Source: Bacteroidota bacterium
Lineage (GTDB): Bacteria > Bacteroidota > Bacteroidia > UKL13-3
Direction of reading: 5' to 3'
NCBI GenBank assembly: GCA_027488905.1
Contig: JAIYAT010000035.1
Coordinates: forward strand, 594,594 to 658,593
DNA length: 64,000 nucleotides
Positions 62,630 through 64,000 of this stretch are shown here, piece by piece; the first letter of the stretch is position 1, and each line of letters starts with the position of its first letter. Made by a program: the position numbers and the translations under genes. The notes beneath the pieces were generated by a model. That model was not told the origin of the DNA. It made no database searches and saw nothing but the letters and a program-made list of their open reading frames with translations.

Positions 62630-63223
62630 TCAAATTCGATTTTTTGGATTACGAATTCTACTTAAAGTTTCAAGTGTTATCCCTAAATGAGATGCGATAT
62701 GTGTTAAAGGCACTCTTTGAACTATGTCTGGACGCATATTAATAAGACTTTCATATTTCTGCTGTGCCGTCTCAAATTGTATAGAAACTATTCTTTCTTG
62801 TAGTTGAAGCATTGTTTTTGTTACCGCAATTCTTCCTAATCGCTCAAAGCAATGATGTTTGTCTGTAAGTGTGAAAATTGCTTCTCTTGTTATTTCTAAA
62901 AAAGTTGTTGGTTCGAGTAATTCAATATTGTGTTTACTTGATACACCTTGATAAAAGCTGTTTATAGAACTCATAAAATCGCCTTCAAATGCAAACCAAT
63001 CTGTAATCTCTTTGCTGTCTTTGTTGTAAAATGCTCTTACGCAGCCACTAACAATAAAATACATTTTGTCTGCAAACTGTCCATCTTTTACAATTAGTGA
63101 TAATTTGTCAAGACATAATAATTTGCACGAGTTTTTTAAGTCGCTTTTACAGTCCACAGTCAAGTGCGAATAATTTTCGCTAATGGTTTCAATTGCGTTT
63201 TCTATGTCGGTCGTGTTTTTCAT
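62630..63223 (-). CDS. Crp/Fnr-family transcriptional regulator
   Basis: A 197-residue regulator started at ATG 63223, which lies 5 bp inside the attC core CGCATAAC (63229-63236); a longer in-frame reading from 63262 runs into the repeat. The cNMP-like domain includes LIVKDGQFADKMYFIVSGCVRAFYN, and the HTH includes RVPLTHIASHLGITLETLSRIRN. It is distinct from the other Crp/Fnr copy at 60188 but has the same architecture. It is the first gene of a three-gene cassette, likely controlling the two membrane proteins. Confidence 0.9.
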   Translation of the reverse strand: MKNTTDIENAIETISENYSHLTVDCKSDLKNSCKLLCLDKLSLIVKDGQFADKMYFIVSGCVRAFYNKDSKEITDWFAFEGDFMSSINSFYQGVSSKHNIELLEPTTFLEITREAIFTLTDKHHCFERLGRIAVTKTMLQLQERIVSIQFETAQQKYESLINMRPDIVQRVPLTHIASHLGITLETLSRIRNPKNRI

Positions 63224-63228
63224 AATGA

Positions 63229-63362
63229 CGCATAACGTTCCCATGGCAGGCGTAGAAAGCATTTAAACCTAAAAAGTGCCTACGAAACCATGAAGCCCAA
63301 AACTAATAAAATCATCCATACGAACTGAAATGTGCTTTTTACGCTTGCCATGTGTTAGCACC
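63229..63362 (-). repeat. attC-like site 6
   Basis: A 134-bp palindrome with the best inner stem. CCATGGCAGGCGTAGAAAGCA on the left and TGCTTTTTACGCTTGCCATG on the right pair over about 19-20 bp with two mismatches. The outer cores are CGCATAAC (63229-63236) and GTTAGCACC (63354-63362). Confidence 0.75.
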
Positions 63363-63365
63363 AGT

Positions 63366-63722
63366 TTATTTTATTCGTTTCATCGACATTTCAACCCCTT
63401 GCGATGTCTTAATTTTCAAGTTGTCTTTATCAAAGTCAATTATTTTATGCTTAAAGTTTGCTCCACTCGTAGTAACAATGAGAGTTTGTTTATTCTTGTC
63501 AATTTCATATGATCCTTTCATTTCACTAATAAGAAAGTCTCCATTAGAATACATTGTCAGGACATAACTACCATCTTTGTTAAAGTCAACTTTGTCAGTG
63601 ATATTCATTCCTGTATTGTCTTGAACATTCGCAGTAGTCCAGGAGCCGATAATGTCTAAGTTTTGATTTGATTGGCAAGCTATAAATGACAAGCTAATAA
63701 TGAAGAGTAAATTGATTCTCAT
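63366..63722 (-). CDS. Cassette-borne lipocalin-like lipoprotein
   Basis: A 118-residue lipoprotein (MRINLLFIISLSFIAC, Cys16). The mature part IIGSWTTANVQDNTGMNITDKVDFNKDGSYVLTM followed by GSYEIDKNKQTLIVTT has the GSW...GSYE strand pattern of small lipocalin-like proteins of Bacteroidota. Ligand unknown. It is the sole gene of a cassette with perfect complementary ends GTTAGCACC (63354) and GGTGCTAAC (63743). Confidence 0.78.
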   Translation of the reverse strand: MRINLLFIISLSFIACQSNQNLDIIGSWTTANVQDNTGMNITDKVDFNKDGSYVLTMYSNGDFLISEMKGSYEIDKNKQTLIVTTSGANFKHKIIDFDKDNLKIKTSQGVEMSMKRIK

Positions 63723-63742
63723 TTGTATGTTCGTTAAAAATT

Positions 63743-63875
63743 GGTGCTAACGTTTTGGCGCTTGGCGAAGGCAGGGATTAGAAGCACAAATGTTCAATAA
63801 ACCACAAATGTTGATAGAAGTACAAATGTTCAATTAACCACGTCAGCCCTGCTTTTGCCAAACCGCTGTTAGGCG
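63743..63875 (-). repeat. attC-like site 7
   Basis: A 133-bp palindrome with inner arms CTTGGCGAAGGCAGGG and CCCTGCTTTTGCCAAA. The outer cores are GGTGCTAAC (63743-63751) and GTTAGGCG (63868-63875), the latter a full match to GTTRRRY. The loop contains repeated ACAAATGTT units separated by about 20 bp. Confidence 0.75.
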
Positions 63876-63896
63876 TATGTGCTTTTTTGTCCACCG

Positions 63897-64000
63897 CTAA
63901 TATACAACGCTTTCTGCAATGTCTTTGTATGTGTTAATGTCTTTTTGTACGCTTTCTAATTTTGTTGTCAATGAAACAATTGCAATTTTTCCTAATGGTA
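63897..64000 (-). CDS. C-terminal fragment of the next cassette gene
   Basis: An open minus-strand frame entering from the right edge, with stop TAG at 63897-63899 and 33 visible residues: PLGKIAIVSL, then TTKLESVQKDINTYKDIAESVVY. It is a helical tail with no recognisable family. Its orientation and position right after the GTTAGGCG core make it the 3' end of the next cassette. Confidence 0.55.
   Translation of the reverse strand, partial: PLGKIAIVSLTTKLESVQKDINTYKDIAESVVY

Larger units (their letters stand above)
56553..64000 (-). mobile_element. Integron-type gene cassette array without integrase in view
   Basis: Eleven complete genes and one partial gene, all on the minus strand, are grouped into units separated by imperfect palindromes of about 100-140 bp. 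In four units the sequence upstream of the first gene is the exact reverse complement of that downstream of the last gene. The pairs are TGCACATAAC/GTTATGTGCA, CACCTATAAC/GTTATAGGTG, CGCATAAC/GTTATGCG and GGTGCTAAC/GTTAGCACC. That is expected when each cassette's attC core is split on insertion between G and TTRRRY. No tyrosine recombinase is present. By gene orientation an attI/intI platform would lie to the right of 64000. The core boxes deviate somewhat from RYYYAAC/GTTRRRY, so a covariance-model search is needed for certainty. Confidence 0.7.

Noticed and set aside
56553..63875. The spaced palindromes as a CRISPR array or IS terminal repeats
   Set aside because: The repeats are about 100-140 bp, diverged, and separated by whole genes of different lengths. 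No cas gene, transposase or target-site duplication is visible.

Overview
This window looks like the chromosome of an AT-rich, type IX secretion-bearing member of the Bacteroidota (class Bacteroidia in the broad sense). The support is a PorQ gene, a PorP/SprF gene behind a giant adhesin-like protein with a gliding-type C-terminal sorting domain, SprB repeats, a DUF4294 protein, Bacteroidota-style TAnnTTTG promoter boxes, and compact gene packing with many convergent genes overlapping by a few bases. No rRNA, tRNA, CRISPR array or insertion sequence was seen.

Region 1 (1-32.6 kb) is mostly core genome. It holds a DUF502 membrane protein, a UbiA prenyltransferase and a PagL-like acyloxyacyl hydrolase; an LpoB/COG3014 lipoprotein pair; a thioredoxin-like lipoprotein; the tail-specific protease Prc; RarA; an RlpA-like protein; EF-P with an unusual modification loop; RsmG; a membrane GT2; Lgt; and threonine aldolase. 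These are followed by the 1839-residue type IX substrate with its PorP/SprF partner, an ABC-F ATPase, HtpG, PorQ-Cmk, a GH92 alpha-mannosidase with an unexpected two-helix membrane insert, and RlmF.

Region 2 (32.6-56.3 kb) is a surface-polysaccharide locus. It has an OafA-type acyltransferase, four glycosyltransferases, a WaaL/Wzy-type ligase or polymerase, a WcaJ-type initiating phosphosugar transferase and a Wzm/Wzt ABC exporter. A block of three MBOAT O-acyltransferases follows, interleaved with SGNH/AlgX-like partner proteins and three polytopic GT-C-like membrane proteins, two of them tandem paralogues. Together these suggest assembly, export and heavy O-acylation of a cell-surface glycan.

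Region 3 (56.4-64 kb) is quite different. It contains widely spaced small genes, all on the minus strand and mostly unrelated in function: lipoproteins, a hot-dog thioesterase, a Crp/Fnr-SRPBCC-SDR trio, a Crp/Fnr plus two-membrane-protein trio, and a lipocalin-like lipoprotein. They are separated by imperfect palindromes of about 100-140 bp. The short sequence just upstream of a gene unit is the reverse complement of the one just downstream (for example GTTAGCACC and GGTGCTAAC), which is the layout expected of integron gene cassettes with attC sites. I read this as a cassette array without an integrase in view (CALIN-like, or the distal end of an integron whose integrase would lie beyond 64000).

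A second genome-scale signal is a short palindrome, GGTTTGAACC/GGTTCAAACC (extended consensus TTYGGTTYRAACCRAA). It occurs 15 times, with about eight close variants, inside genes and between them. It is missing from about 31.4-48.3 kb and from the cassette array.
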